Shown here: positions 33,131 through 43,675 of the stretch, piece by piece | Numbering within the stretch: the stretch's first letter is position 1 | Layout of the letters: each line of letters starts with the position of its first letter | Source of the DNA: Endobacterium cereale | Lineage (GTDB): Bacteria; Pseudomonadota; Alphaproteobacteria; Rhizobiales; Rhizobiaceae | Assembly (NCBI RefSeq): GCF_009617585.1 | Contig: NZ_WIXI01000049.1 | Location: forward strand, 124,001-188,000 | DNA: 64,000 nucleotides | Direction of reading: 5' to 3' | Program-made: the position numbers and the translations under genes | The notes under the pieces: model-generated | The model's database searches: none | Seen by the model: the letters and a program-made list of their open reading frames with translations, nothing else | Told to the model about the DNA's origin: nothing

Positions 33131-33520
33131 TTAACCGAGTTGCGCCTCGATAGCCACCTTATCCAGCACAGAGCGGACATCAACGATGCGACCATTCTTG
33201 AACCGATAAAACACGTTTTCTGCAAACCGGATGCGCCGACCATTCACGTCCAGCCCCAAAAAGCGGCCTTTCGGCGAACAGTCGAAAGCCAACCGGCTGG
33301 CGACATGCGGCGGTTCGCACACCAGCAGGTCGATATTAAAGCGCAGGTCGGGGATCTGTTCGAAATCGTTGATCAGCATGTCGCGATAACCGGACAGGCC
33401 GAGCAGACGCCCATTGTGATGCGCATTCTCTCCGACAAAGAGGCCGAGATTGTCCCAATCCTGCCGGTTCAGGCAGTCGATATACCCGCGATAGATCTCG
33501 GCAAGCTCAGGCGGCGTCAT
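33131..33520 (-). CDS. SnoaL-like/NTF2-fold protein, end of the polyol operon
   Basis: 129 residues of SnoaL-like cone fold (IYRGYIDCLNRQDWDNLGLFVGENAHHNG, FRFKNGRIVDVRSVLDKV-like end). GGAGG lies 7 nt before ATG 33520, inside the kinase gene, which it overlaps by 14 bp, so it is translated from the polyol operon mRNA. SnoaL-like proteins act as cyclases, isomerases or binding proteins; the substrate is unknown. A longer frame upstream is a shadow of the kinase gene. Confidence 0.8.
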   Translation of the reverse strand: MTPPELAEIYRGYIDCLNRQDWDNLGLFVGENAHHNGRLLGLSGYRDMLINDFEQIPDLRFNIDLLVCEPPHVASRLAFDCSPKGRFLGLDVNGRRIRFAENVFYRFKNGRIVDVRSVLDKVAIEAQLG

Positions 33521-35099
33521 CGTCCAGCCTCCGCAATTCCTCGCGGTGCCGGACCATGGCGAGAAACCGCCGGTAGTCACGCCCATAGGCCTTGGTCTGC
33601 CGTGGATCGGCGGCATGTTCCGCCCAGCCCTGATCCATCGCACCGGCGGCCGCCTGCAGATTTTCGTGCAGGCCGCCGGCTACTGCCGCCGCCATTGCGG
33701 TGCCGAGCAGAACGGCGTCCTTGGTGTTCGGCACCACCACCTTGCAGCCGGTCACATCGGCGTAAAGTTCCAGCAGAAGCGGGTTCTGCACATGGCCGCC
33801 GGTAATGTGCAATGTCTCGAAGCGGTAGCCATATTGCACCAGTGCTTCGAGGATGTGGCGAATGCCGAGCGCAATCGCCACCGAGGTGCGCCAGTAGACC
33901 CGGCAGAGACCGTCAAACGAGATGTCGAGCGTCAGGCCGGAAATCACGCCTGTCGCGCGTGGGTCGGCAAGCGGCGAGCGGTTGCCGTGGAAATCCGGCA
34001 GGATGTTGAGGTCGGGCGCAAGATTGCCACCCTCCTCCGCCCGCAGTTCACCGATGCGGGCGACGATACGGGCATGCAGTTCCAGCGTCGGTTCGCCGCC
34101 CGCCGCATGCATGCGCACGATATGATCGAGCAGCGCGCCGGTGGCGGATTGCCCACCTTCCACCAGCCAGTGGCCGGGCAGAAGTGCATCGTAATATGGG
34201 CCCCACAGGCTCTGTCCGGGTTTCGGCTGGCTGTTGAAGGCGACGATGCAGCTGGATGTGCCGGCGATCAGCGCAACGCTCTGTTCCAGCGCCTCACCAT
34301 CCGCCGCTTTGCCGAGAGCACCAAGCGCGCCGGCATAGGCATCGATCATGCCGGCGGTGACGACACATTTCGTATCGAGACCGAGATCGGCGGCAGCCGC
34401 ATTCGTCAGGTGACCGATAACGCCGCCGACCGCTACCGTGTCTTCCGGCAGGCTGGCGCGTTCCAGCAGGTCATCGAGACCGGCCAGGCCCAAAAAATCC
34501 GCCTGCCAGCCGGGCGTTTCGTGCGAGAGATAGTTCCACTTGGAGGTCAACGTGCAGCGCGAACGCGACGCCGATCCGGTCGCCTTCCATGTCAGAAAGT
34601 CGGCGAGGTCGAAGACGAAACCGGTTTTGGCCCAGGTCTCCTTGTGATGCCTTTTCAGCCACATCAGCTTTGGCATCTGCATTTCCGGCGACAGCGTTTC
34701 GCCGGAATATTTTAATACCGGATGGCCGGAAGCGTTGAGGATTTCCGCCTCGTTGATGGCGCGGTGATCGAGCCAGACAATCGTGTCGAAACGGTTTTCA
34801 CCGCGTGGCGAGACGGATAGCGGCTTACCGTCCCGATCGCGCACGACCAGCGAACAGGTGGCATCGAAACCGAGCGCCGCGACCTGTTTTGCGAATATGC
34901 CGGCCTCAGCAAGGGCCGCCCGCACGGCGCCACAACAGGCAGCCCAGATGTTTTCACTATCGTGTTCGGCGTGGTTTTCGCGGGGGCGGATCATCTCGAT
35001 CGGCTGTTTGGCGCGCGAAAGCAGCCGCCCGGCGCGATCGAAAACCGCAGCCCGCGCGCTCGTGGTGCCGACATCCACCGCGACGATATGATCACGCAT
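33507..35099 (-). CDS. FGGY-family pentulose kinase (ribulokinase-like)
   Basis: 530 residues. The N-terminal phosphate motif is AVDVGTTSARAAVFD, the hinge LGFDATCSLVV, and the C-terminal segment LHITGGHVQNPLLLELYADVTG. It resembles the D-ribulose/ribitol-type (YDR109C/FGGY) kinases more than XylB. In this operon it probably phosphorylates a ketose from polyol oxidation. The 47-bp gap to the HAD gene and the overlap with the next gene support co-transcription. Confidence 0.88.
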   Translation of the reverse strand: MRDHIVAVDVGTTSARAAVFDRAGRLLSRAKQPIEMIRPRENHAEHDSENIWAACCGAVRAALAEAGIFAKQVAALGFDATCSLVVRDRDGKPLSVSPRGENRFDTIVWLDHRAINEAEILNASGHPVLKYSGETLSPEMQMPKLMWLKRHHKETWAKTGFVFDLADFLTWKATGSASRSRCTLTSKWNYLSHETPGWQADFLGLAGLDDLLERASLPEDTVAVGGVIGHLTNAAAADLGLDTKCVVTAGMIDAYAGALGALGKAADGEALEQSVALIAGTSSCIVAFNSQPKPGQSLWGPYYDALLPGHWLVEGGQSATGALLDHIVRMHAAGGEPTLELHARIVARIGELRAEEGGNLAPDLNILPDFHGNRSPLADPRATGVISGLTLDISFDGLCRVYWRTSVAIALGIRHILEALVQYGYRFETLHITGGHVQNPLLLELYADVTGCKVVVPNTKDAVLLGTAMAAAVAGGLHENLQAAAGAMDQGWAEHAADPRQTKAYGRDYRRFLAMVRHREELRRLDDDAA

Positions 35100-35146
35100 C
35101 CGGATTGGTTTCCTGCCCCTATGACCTCGATGGAACCCGCACCCGT

Positions 35147-35851
35147 TCAGATCGAACGGCTGACAGCAGGTCCCTTGCGACCATCACTATATTTTTGGAC
35201 AAGGTGGAGCAAATCCGGCATGGCGTCAAATATTGCGTCGGGCTGTAGTTCCTCGATGCGTTCACGATATCCGGCAATGTGAGTATGCGAACCGCCGGTA
35301 AAGGCAAGCGCCGTCATGCCCGCCCGCTGCGCAGCCTCAATGCCGGCCGGGCTGTCTTCCACGACGATGCAATTGGCCGGATCGTAACCCATCTTTTCTG
35401 CGGCATGGAGGAAGAGGTCGGGCGCAGGTTTGCCGTTTTCGACCATCGAGGCGCTAAAGATGTTCGGTTCGAATTTTTCGATCAGACCCGTCAGTGACAG
35501 CGACAGGCGAATGCGTTCCGGCTGGCTGGAGGATGCGACGCAATGGGCGCAACCAAGCCTGTCGACCGTATCGGCAATGCCCGAAATCGCCTGCAATTCG
35601 GTTTTGAACCGCTCATAAAGATCGACACGAAGGCCTTCGAGAAATTCCGGGCCGGTGTGAAATCCGTATTCCTCGTCCATGACCTGGGTCATGGTGGCGA
35701 GGCTACGACCGAGGAAGCGCGTGTATGCTTCCTCCTCGGCCATATCGATGCCGTGGCGATTGAGTGCGGTGACGAGAACACGCACCGAAACCGGTTCGCT
35801 GTCCACAAGAACCCCGTCACAATCGAAAATCACCAGCGGCCGGTCATTCAT
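35147..35851 (-). CDS. HAD-superfamily sugar phosphatase
   Basis: 234 residues, subfamily IA with cap C1. Motif I is FDCDGVLVDSEP, motif II CVASSSQPERI, motif III GKPAPDLFLHAAEKMG and motif IV IVVEDSPAGIEAA. Such phosphatases act on small sugar phosphates (phosphoglucomutase-like or 2-deoxyglucose-6-P type). It lies 11 bp downstream of mtlK and probably removes or recycles phosphorylated polyol intermediates. Confidence 0.9.
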   Translation of the reverse strand: MNDRPLVIFDCDGVLVDSEPVSVRVLVTALNRHGIDMAEEEAYTRFLGRSLATMTQVMDEEYGFHTGPEFLEGLRVDLYERFKTELQAISGIADTVDRLGCAHCVASSSQPERIRLSLSLTGLIEKFEPNIFSASMVENGKPAPDLFLHAAEKMGYDPANCIVVEDSPAGIEAAQRAGMTALAFTGGSHTHIAGYRERIEELQPDAIFDAMPDLLHLVQKYSDGRKGPAVSRSI

Positions 35852-35862
35852 GGCATCAGCCC

Positions 35863-37344
35863 TTACTTGACCAGTTCGTCGGCAAGATAGAGTTCCAGCG
35901 TTTTCGCCGTACCCTCAGTCCAAAGCGTCTTCAGCGCATGCGCAAAACGCTTGCGGAACAGCTCGTTGCCGGAGACTTCGCCAAAGATCTCGTCGAACAC
36001 CAGGAAGGCGTCCGGATCGTCCTTGGCCTTGATCGCGGCAGCCTGCAGCTTTTCGGCGCTGGTGTCGTTGAAGACGATCTTGCGGCCGCTATCCGACGTG
36101 CCGGCAAAATAACGGCACCACAGGGCAGACACCAGCGACAGACCGACGATATCGAGGCCCTGATCGAGACGATCACGCGTCGACGGCAGGATGAATTTCG
36201 GCTGACGGTTGGAGCCATCCTGCGCCAGACGCGGAATGGTATCGCCGATTTTTGGATTGAGGAAACGGTGCTCGATCAGATCAAAATAGGCATCGAGGCT
36301 GGTATCCGGCACCGGCGGCACGATCGGGATGATCTCTTCCTTCTCCAGCTTAGCGAGGAAGGCGCGGATCAGCGGGTGTTCCATCGCCTCATGCACGAAG
36401 TGGATGTCGAGCAGCTCACCCGGATAGGCGATCGTTGCGTGACCGCCGTTGAGGATGCGCAGCTTCATCAGCTCGTAAGGGGCAACGTCCGGCACGAACT
36501 GCACGCCGACTTCTTCCAGAGCAGGACGGCCGAGCGGAAAGTTGTCTTCCATCACCCACTGCTTGAACTCTTCGCAGAACACCGGCCAGTTGTCGTCGAT
36601 GTTGAAATCGTTTTTCAGGATGTCGATTTCGCGCTGGCCGGTGGCCGGGGTGATGCGGTCGACCATCGAATTCGGGAAGGCGACGTTGTCATGGATCCAC
36701 ATCGCAAAATCGGGATCCGACATTTTTGCCAGACCGACAACGGTGTTTTCCGTGACGTGACCATTACCCGGAATGTTGTCGCAGGACATGATCGTGAACG
36801 GTGCCAGACCACGCTCGCGGCGAACTTTCAGACCAGCAAGGATAAGACCGAACACCGTCTTCGGTGCGGTCGGGCTCTTGCCGTCCTCAACCATGGCCGG
36901 ATGCGCCGGGTTGAAATGACCGGCCGCGTCGATGAAATAACCGCCTTCGGTGATGGTCATCGAAACGATGCGGGTGGTCGGGTCCGCCAGCTTTTCGATC
37001 AACGCCGCCGTTTCGCCCGGCGCAATGATGTCGATCATCGGGGCGGTGACGCGGGCGCCGGTCTTGTTGTTGTCCTGCTCGACAACGGTGGTCAGGAAAT
37101 CCTGGGCTTTCAGCTTTTCGCGCATGGCGGCGTCGGATGGCATGACGCCGGCGCCGGTGATCGCCCAGTCATGACCCTTGCCGGTATTGAACAGGTCGTC
37201 GAGATAGATCGCCTGATGGGCGCGGTGAAAATTGCCGACGCCGAAATGCACGATGCCGTGCGACAGCGTTTTCGGATCATAAGCGGGAATGGCAGCGGTT
37301 GCCTTGGCCTGATCCAGCGTGGCCAGCGAAAGTTTTACGGTCAT
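35863..37344 (-). CDS. mtlK: Mannitol 2-dehydrogenase
   Basis: 493-residue polyol-specific long-chain dehydrogenase that oxidises D-mannitol to D-fructose with NAD. It has the nucleotide-binding segment HFGVGNFHRAHQAIYLDDL and the conserved catalytic signature KLRILNGGHATIAYPG (K-x4-N-x2-H). It is full length for the family. It follows smoS after 72 bp in the polyol operon. Confidence 0.95.
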   Translation of the reverse strand: MTVKLSLATLDQAKATAAIPAYDPKTLSHGIVHFGVGNFHRAHQAIYLDDLFNTGKGHDWAITGAGVMPSDAAMREKLKAQDFLTTVVEQDNNKTGARVTAPMIDIIAPGETAALIEKLADPTTRIVSMTITEGGYFIDAAGHFNPAHPAMVEDGKSPTAPKTVFGLILAGLKVRRERGLAPFTIMSCDNIPGNGHVTENTVVGLAKMSDPDFAMWIHDNVAFPNSMVDRITPATGQREIDILKNDFNIDDNWPVFCEEFKQWVMEDNFPLGRPALEEVGVQFVPDVAPYELMKLRILNGGHATIAYPGELLDIHFVHEAMEHPLIRAFLAKLEKEEIIPIVPPVPDTSLDAYFDLIEHRFLNPKIGDTIPRLAQDGSNRQPKFILPSTRDRLDQGLDIVGLSLVSALWCRYFAGTSDSGRKIVFNDTSAEKLQAAAIKAKDDPDAFLVFDEIFGEVSGNELFRKRFAHALKTLWTEGTAKTLELYLADELVK

Positions 37345-37416
37345 GTCTCGGTCCTCAAGGGTCCTGAAATATCAAATACATGCGTGACCGCCGCAAACGG
37401 GCGGTCAGCGGGAGCC

Positions 37417-38205
37417 TCAGCTCATCCAGTTGCCGCCATCGACATTGTAGGTCTGGGCGACGACGTAATCGGCATCGCGGCTGGCCAGAAACACGGCCAT
37501 GCCGGTCAGATCTTCCGCCGTGCCCATGCGGCCGAACGGAACAGCCTCGCCGACCAGTTTCTTCTTTTCGCCGCGCGGGCGGTTTTCATGCTTGGCAAAC
37601 AGCGCATCGACGCCGTCCCAATGCTCGCCGTCAACGACGCCGGGGGCGATCGCGTTGACGTTGATGCCGTGCTTGATCAGGTCGAGACCGGCGGACTGGG
37701 TAAAGCTGATGATCGCCGCCTTGGTGGCGCAATAGACGCCAACCAGCGCTTCGCCGCGACGGCCGGCCTGGCTTGCCATGTTGATGATCTTGCCGCCCTG
37801 CCCGCGTGCGATCATCGACTTGGCGACGGCCTGCAGCATGAACAGCGAACCGGCAACGTTGATCGAAAACAGCGTGTCGTAGCTCTGCCTGGTGATTTCC
37901 ACGATCGGCGCCAGATCGAACAGCGCCGCATTGTTGATGAGGATATCGATGCCGCCGGTCTTTTCCTCGACCGTGCGGATGGCCGCGTCGATGGATGCCT
38001 GATCGGTGACATCCAGCTGCACTGCATAGGCCTTTGGCCCGATTTCCTTTGCGGTCTGTTCGGCGCGTTCGATATTGATATCGGCGATGGCCACGGTCGC
38101 GCCTTCGCGCACATAGGCTTCGGCGAACGCGCGGCCGATGCCGCGCGCTGAACCGGTGATGATTGCCGACTTTCCTTCCAGTCTACCAATGGGTGCAGAA
38201 CTCAC
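37417..38205 (-). CDS. smoS: Sorbitol (galactitol) dehydrogenase, SDR family
   Basis: 262-residue classical short-chain dehydrogenase: TGSARGIG cofactor motif, NNAA, and catalytic YCATK. As I recall it, the sequence closely matches the Rhodobacter SmoS type (AEAYVREGA, QAGRRGEALVGVYCATKAA, NVDGGNWMS C-terminus). It converts sorbitol to fructose. No ATG is near the fold start; GTG 38205 with GAGG at 9 nt gives MSSAPIGRLEGKSAIITG. It lies 31 bp after smoK. Confidence 0.93.
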   Translation of the reverse strand: MSSAPIGRLEGKSAIITGSARGIGRAFAEAYVREGATVAIADINIERAEQTAKEIGPKAYAVQLDVTDQASIDAAIRTVEEKTGGIDILINNAALFDLAPIVEITRQSYDTLFSINVAGSLFMLQAVAKSMIARGQGGKIINMASQAGRRGEALVGVYCATKAAIISFTQSAGLDLIKHGINVNAIAPGVVDGEHWDGVDALFAKHENRPRGEKKKLVGEAVPFGRMGTAEDLTGMAVFLASRDADYVVAQTYNVDGGNWMS

Positions 38206-38236
38206 AGTCTCATTCCTCGATAATGCAATCGCAGTC

Positions 38237-39241
<1,005 letters not shown>

Positions 39242-39253
39242 GAGACCAATTCC

Positions 39254-40078
39254 TTACTTAACCGCGCCAAACGTGAGGCCGCGAACGAGTTGCTTCTGGC
39301 TGAACCAGCCGAGGATGAGGATCGGCGCAATCGCCATGGTGGAGGCAGCCGATAGCTTTGCCCAGAACAACCCTTGAGGTGACGAGAACGAGGCGATGAA
39401 GGCCGTCAGCGGTGCCGCATTGGTGGTCGACAGCTGGATGGTCCAGAAGGCTTCGTTCCAGGCAAGGATGATGTTCAAGAGCAGCGTGGAAGCGATGCCC
39501 GGCACCGCCATCGGCGTCAGCACGTAGACGATTTCCTTCCACAGATTGGCGCCATCCATACGCGCGGCTTCCAGGATCTCGCCCGGAATTTCGCGGAAGT
39601 ATGTGTAGAGCATCCACACCACGATCGGCAGGTTGATCAGCGTCAGCATGATGGTGAGGCCGATACGGGTATCAAGCAGGCCAAAATTGCGGAACAGGAT
39701 GTAGATCGGCAGAAGCACCGCAACCGCCGGCATCATCTTGGTGGAGAGCATCCACATCAGGATGTCCTTGGTGCGCTTGCCGGGTGCGAACGCCATCGCC
39801 CATGCCGCCGGAATGGCGAAGATGAGGGCGAGAATGGTCGAACCGATCGACAGGATCACCGAGTTCATGAACGGCTTGAAATAGTCACGCTGCGTCTGCA
39901 CCGTGATGTAGTTCTCGAACGTGCCGGACGGGATCAGGCTGAACCCGTCGATGGCTTCCGGCTCCGTCTTGAAGCTGGTGATGACCGCATAGAGGATCGG
40001 GAAGAAGATCACCAGAGCGACGACCCAGGCAAGGATGGTCCAGGCGATCTTGCTTTGCGTGGTGGATTTGCGAGCCAT
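39254..40078 (-). CDS. smoG: Polyol ABC transporter permease (MalG-like)
   Basis: 274 residues with six membrane helices and the EAA loop EAARMDGANLWKEIVYVLTPMAVPG, which contacts the ATPase. It is the second inner-membrane subunit, located between smoF and smoK in the operon. Confidence 0.92.
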   Translation of the reverse strand: MARKSTTQSKIAWTILAWVVALVIFFPILYAVITSFKTEPEAIDGFSLIPSGTFENYITVQTQRDYFKPFMNSVILSIGSTILALIFAIPAAWAMAFAPGKRTKDILMWMLSTKMMPAVAVLLPIYILFRNFGLLDTRIGLTIMLTLINLPIVVWMLYTYFREIPGEILEAARMDGANLWKEIVYVLTPMAVPGIASTLLLNIILAWNEAFWTIQLSTTNAAPLTAFIASFSSPQGLFWAKLSAASTMAIAPILILGWFSQKQLVRGLTFGAVK

Positions 40079-40089
40079 GATCGTCTCTC

Positions 40090-40962
40090 CTACTTGTCCA
40101 GGTTCTTGCCGACGGCGCGCATCAGGAAGAAGGCGACGATATTGGCGAGAACGACTGCGATGATGCCGCCTGCGGCACCGCCACCGACGTCATAACCGAG
40201 ACGTGCCGTGCGGTAGATCAGGAAGGTCAGGTTTGTGGACGCGTAACCGGGGCCGCCATTGGTGGTGACGAGGATTTCCGCATAGATGCCGAGCAGAAAG
40301 ATCGTCTGGATCAGAATGACGACCGTGATGGCGCGGGAAAGATGCGGCAGCGTCAGGTAGATGAAGCGGTTGACGAAATTGGCGCCGTCCATTTCGGCGG
40401 CTTCCTTCTGCTCACCGTCCAGCGACTGCAGGGCGGTCAAGAGGATCAGCGTTGCAAACGGCAGCCACTGCCATGCGACGATGATGATGACAGAAAGCAG
40501 CGGATATTGCGCAAACCAGTCGATTGGCTGCACCCCGAAGAACCGGGCGATATCGGCAAACACCCCGTAACTCGGGTGCATGATCATGTTCTTCCAGATC
40601 AGCGCTGCCACCGGCGGCATGACGAAGAAGGGCGAGATCACCAGAATGCGCACGATGCCTTGGCCGAAAATCGGCTGGTCGAGCAGCAATCCGATGGCGA
40701 TGCCGCCGATCACGGTGATGGCCAGCACACCGACCACCAGGATCAGCGTGTTCCAGATCGCCGTGAAGAAGGCCGGATCCGTGTAGAAATACTGGTAGTT
40801 GAAGAAACCACCGAAGCTGACATTCTGAGGCGTCAGAAGATTGTAGTTCTGGAACGAGTAATACAGCGTCATCGACAGCGGTATGACCATCCAGACCAGT
40901 AGGGCAATGACGGAGGGCGCCATCATCAGCCGCGCCAACGTCTTGGTATTCTGCGTTGCCAT
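40090..40962 (-). CDS. smoF: Polyol ABC transporter permease (MalF-like)
   Basis: 290 residues, six helices, EAA loop EAAEMDGANFVNRFIYLTLPHL. ATG 40962 (MATQNTKTLARL) follows GGGAGGG; the frame to 41013 lacks support. It lies 11 bp before smoG, and 151 bp with a hairpin separate it from smoE. Confidence 0.92.
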   Translation of the reverse strand: MATQNTKTLARLMMAPSVIALLVWMVIPLSMTLYYSFQNYNLLTPQNVSFGGFFNYQYFYTDPAFFTAIWNTLILVVGVLAITVIGGIAIGLLLDQPIFGQGIVRILVISPFFVMPPVAALIWKNMIMHPSYGVFADIARFFGVQPIDWFAQYPLLSVIIIVAWQWLPFATLILLTALQSLDGEQKEAAEMDGANFVNRFIYLTLPHLSRAITVVILIQTIFLLGIYAEILVTTNGGPGYASTNLTFLIYRTARLGYDVGGGAAGGIIAVVLANIVAFFLMRAVGKNLDK

Positions 40963-41069
40963 TTCAGCGACCCTCCCTTGAGTGGCCACGCGCATCGCCT
41001 CGGCGGGAGGCACACGCGCGGTTTCATCTTCTTGTTATGGCTTGTGCCCGATGCCGCGGGCGGCGGTGC

Positions 41070-41093
41070 AGCTGCCCGATTGAGCGGGCAGCT
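41070..41093 (-). other. Intercistronic hairpin between smoE and smoF
   Basis: AGCTGCCCG and CGGGCAGCT are perfect 9-bp arms with a 6-nt loop and no U-tract. This fits an mRNA-stabilising stem that keeps the binding-protein mRNA more abundant than the permease mRNA. Confidence 0.65.
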
Positions 41094-41113
41094 ACGGTCC
41101 TTGGGAGGACTTT

Positions 41114-42427
41114 TTACTTGATGTAACCGGCGCGGGTCATGTCGCGGGTTGCCGTTGCCTGAGCGGCGGCAAGCGCGTCTTCGACCGTGGACTGGCCGGC
41201 GATGACAGCCGAGAACAGCTGACCGACAGTGGTGCCGAGAGCCTGGAATTCAGGGATCGCGACGAACTGGCCACCGGTGTAAGGCACCGGCTTGACGGTC
41301 GGCTTGGTGATGTCGGCAGCGTCCATCGCGGCAAGCGTCGGAACGGCAAACGGTGCAGCCTTCGTGTACTCTTCGTTCTTGTAGAGCGAGGTACGCGTGC
41401 CCGGAGGAACGTTGGACCAGCCTTCCTTGGAAGCGACGAGCGCCGTGTATTCCTTGCTGGTTGCCCAGGCAATGAATTTTTGGGCCGATTCAGCCTTCTT
41501 GGAAGAAGCAGGCACCGCAAGATTCCACGACCACAGCCACTTGCCGTGGTTGTCTACACCTTCCTTGTTCGGGAACATGGCGTAACCGACCTTGTCGGCA
41601 ACCTTGGAATCCTTCGGGTTCGATACGAACGATGCGGCGACGGTCGCGTCGATCCACATGCCGCACTTGCCCTGCTGGAACAGCGTCAGGTTTTCGTTGA
41701 AGCCGTTGGAAGACGCACCGGACGGGCCGGCATCCTTCATCAGGTCGGCGTAGAACTGCAGCGATGCCTTCCACTCCGGCTGATCGAACTGCGGCTTCCA
41801 CTGCTCATCGAACCAGCGACCGCCGAACGAGTTGTTCAGAGCCGAAACGAAGGCCATGTTTTCGCCCCAGCCGGCCTTGCCACGAAGGCACATGCCGCTG
41901 ATGTCGGCCTTGCGGTCGGTGGTCTTGCGAGCCGCGTCAGCAATGAATTCCCAGGTTGGCTTTTCCGGCATTTTCAGGCCGGCTTTTTCGAACAGGTCCT
42001 TGCGGTACATGATCATGGCGGATTCGCCGTAGAACGGTGCCGCAAAAAGCTTGCCGTCCATCGACAGGCCACCGCGGATGGCGGGCAGCAGGTCGTCCAT
42101 GTCGTACTTGTCGCCGAGGCCGTCGAGCGGCAGCAGCCACTTCTGCTTGGCCCAGATCGGAACTTCGTAGTTGCCGATGGTGACGATGTCGTACTGGCCA
42201 CCGCCGGCAGCGATATCGGTCGTCACGCGTTCACGCAGGACGTTTTCTTCGAGGGTGACCCACTCGACCTGGATATCAGGATTGGCCTTGGTGAATTCAG
42301 CAGTCAGGCCCTGCATGCGGACCATGTCGCCGTTGTTGACAGTTGCAATGGTGAGGGTTTCGGCAGAGGCCATACCGGCAAACGCCAGCGCCGAGCAGGC
42401 GCCCAGCAGAACGGTCTTCAATGTCAT
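41114..42427 (-). CDS. smoE: Polyol ABC transporter periplasmic binding protein
   Basis: 437-residue cluster D extracellular solute-binding protein (family 1). The signal peptide MTLKTVLLGACSALAFAGMASAE is followed by TLTIATVNNGDMVRMQGLTAEF. It binds sorbitol/mannitol-type polyols, inferred from the adjacent dehydrogenases. First gene of the operon, with GGGAGGAAG before the ATG. Confidence 0.93.
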   Translation of the reverse strand: MTLKTVLLGACSALAFAGMASAETLTIATVNNGDMVRMQGLTAEFTKANPDIQVEWVTLEENVLRERVTTDIAAGGGQYDIVTIGNYEVPIWAKQKWLLPLDGLGDKYDMDDLLPAIRGGLSMDGKLFAAPFYGESAMIMYRKDLFEKAGLKMPEKPTWEFIADAARKTTDRKADISGMCLRGKAGWGENMAFVSALNNSFGGRWFDEQWKPQFDQPEWKASLQFYADLMKDAGPSGASSNGFNENLTLFQQGKCGMWIDATVAASFVSNPKDSKVADKVGYAMFPNKEGVDNHGKWLWSWNLAVPASSKKAESAQKFIAWATSKEYTALVASKEGWSNVPPGTRTSLYKNEEYTKAAPFAVPTLAAMDAADITKPTVKPVPYTGGQFVAIPEFQALGTTVGQLFSAVIAGQSTVEDALAAAQATATRDMTRAGYIK

Positions 42428-42452
42428 ATCTTCCTCCCGAGAAGATTAAATG

Positions 42453-42506
42453 CGAGCATTCGCTTTGCTCGTGGGCAATTACCTATCAACACCTGACAGA
42501 AGTCAA
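42453..42506 (-). promoter_or_regulatory. smo operon promoter and inverted-repeat operator
   Basis: On the minus strand TTGACT (42506-42501) and GGTAAT (42483-42478) are 17 nt apart. The predicted start lies at the edge of an inverted repeat, CGAGCA-N7-TGCTCG (42453-42471), a good candidate site for the SorC-type regulator encoded just upstream. A similar TTGCTC-N7-GAGCAA lies at 42571-42589 over the end of the regulator gene. Confidence 0.6.
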
Positions 42507-42574
42507 CACGGATTCGTCGCTGCACTGCGATTGAAACGTTTTAAATAATTGAATTTAAACGAATAAATATTTGC

Positions 42575-43528
42575 TCACAGGGAGAGCAACTGCTCAGCTG
42601 CCGATTCATCGGTGATCAAGCCATTGATTAGCTTACCCTTGAGGGCTGCAGCCATGGCGGGAATTTTTCTGCGCCCTTGCGCAATTCCTACAACCGAACA
42701 TGTGCCCCGCGACGGGATCGGCACGGAAGCGACACGCCCGTTGATGGGGTTGTCGAGCAGTTTTCCGTCGTGATCGAAAAACCAGCCGCAGATTTCGCCG
42801 GCTGCACCATTCTCCACCAGCATCTGCATTTCCTCACGCTCGAGAAAACCATCAAGGCAGAGCGGACCATCCGGCCCGAGTTCACCGATACCGACAAACG
42901 TGACATCGGCCATGGCACCGAGCTTGATGGTGGAACGCACCAGCGCCTGATCATGCAGCGTCTCGCGCTCCTCGATCGAAGTGCACATGACCGGCAGCGG
43001 CATCGGAAAATGCCGCGCCTTGATGGCATCGGCCATGGAGAAAATGACGTTGTAATAGGCCGCCGATCCGTCCGGTCCGATATTGCCGGTGAGCGACACG
43101 ATGCGGTGTTGCGGACATTCCATCGGCGGCAACTGATCGACCGCCGCCTTCAGCGTGCGGCCCGTACCGATGGCAACGATGATCGGATCCGGCCGCTTCA
43201 GCCAGCGTTCGATTTCGGCAGCCGCCGCTTCGGCGATACCGACCGTGGTGGAGACGGCCGCGGGATCGCTCGGCACGATCTCGATATATTTCAGGTCATG
43301 CTTGGCTTTCAGCGCCTCGGCGAGTTCGAGGCAAGCGGCGATCGGATGGTCGAGCCGCACTTTGATCAGCCGCTCGGCAACGGCAAGCGACACCAGCCGT
43401 TGCGCCGACTGTCGGGAAATGCCCATGGCGCTGGCAATCTCATCCTGGGTGCGTCCCGCGACGTAATAAAGCCAACCGGCCCGCGCCGCATCGTCGAGCC
43501 GTCCTTGCGAATCCGACCGTTTTGCCAT
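42575..43528 (-). CDS. SorC/DeoR-type regulator of the polyol operon
   Basis: 317 residues. An N-terminal HTH (AGRTQDEIASAMGISRQSAQRLVSLAVAERLI, about 25-56) is followed by a sugar-binding SorC domain (VAIGTGRTLKAAVDQLP, VSLTGNIGPDGS, GRRKIPAMAAALKG). It lies directly upstream of smoE on the same strand, as in other rhizobial smo loci, with 147 bp of promoter DNA between. It is probably induced by a polyol or ketose. Confidence 0.9.
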   Translation of the reverse strand: MAKRSDSQGRLDDAARAGWLYYVAGRTQDEIASAMGISRQSAQRLVSLAVAERLIKVRLDHPIAACLELAEALKAKHDLKYIEIVPSDPAAVSTTVGIAEAAAAEIERWLKRPDPIIVAIGTGRTLKAAVDQLPPMECPQHRIVSLTGNIGPDGSAAYYNVIFSMADAIKARHFPMPLPVMCTSIEERETLHDQALVRSTIKLGAMADVTFVGIGELGPDGPLCLDGFLEREEMQMLVENGAAGEICGWFFDHDGKLLDNPINGRVASVPIPSRGTCSVVGIAQGRRKIPAMAAALKGKLINGLITDESAAEQLLSL

Positions 43529-43675
43529 GACAGAAATCTCCTCTTGCGATTTGCTGACATGTTTTGGGAGGGACTGTCAAACGACAGGAAGTGAATGCAC
43601 GCTTTTGTCCTCATGATGCGGCGTTGGTGCCGCTGGGAAACGCAGTTGGAGATCGTAACCTCTCATGCGCGGATA

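Noticed and set aside
35938..38151. 737-codon plus-strand frame opposite mtlK and smoS
   Set aside because: It is antisense to two well-recognised dehydrogenases and their intergenic gap, with low-complexity composition and no motif.
43618..43633. GCGGC/GCCGC stem between tdi and the SorC regulator gene
   Set aside because: Only 5-bp arms and no T-run on either strand, so not a convincing terminator.
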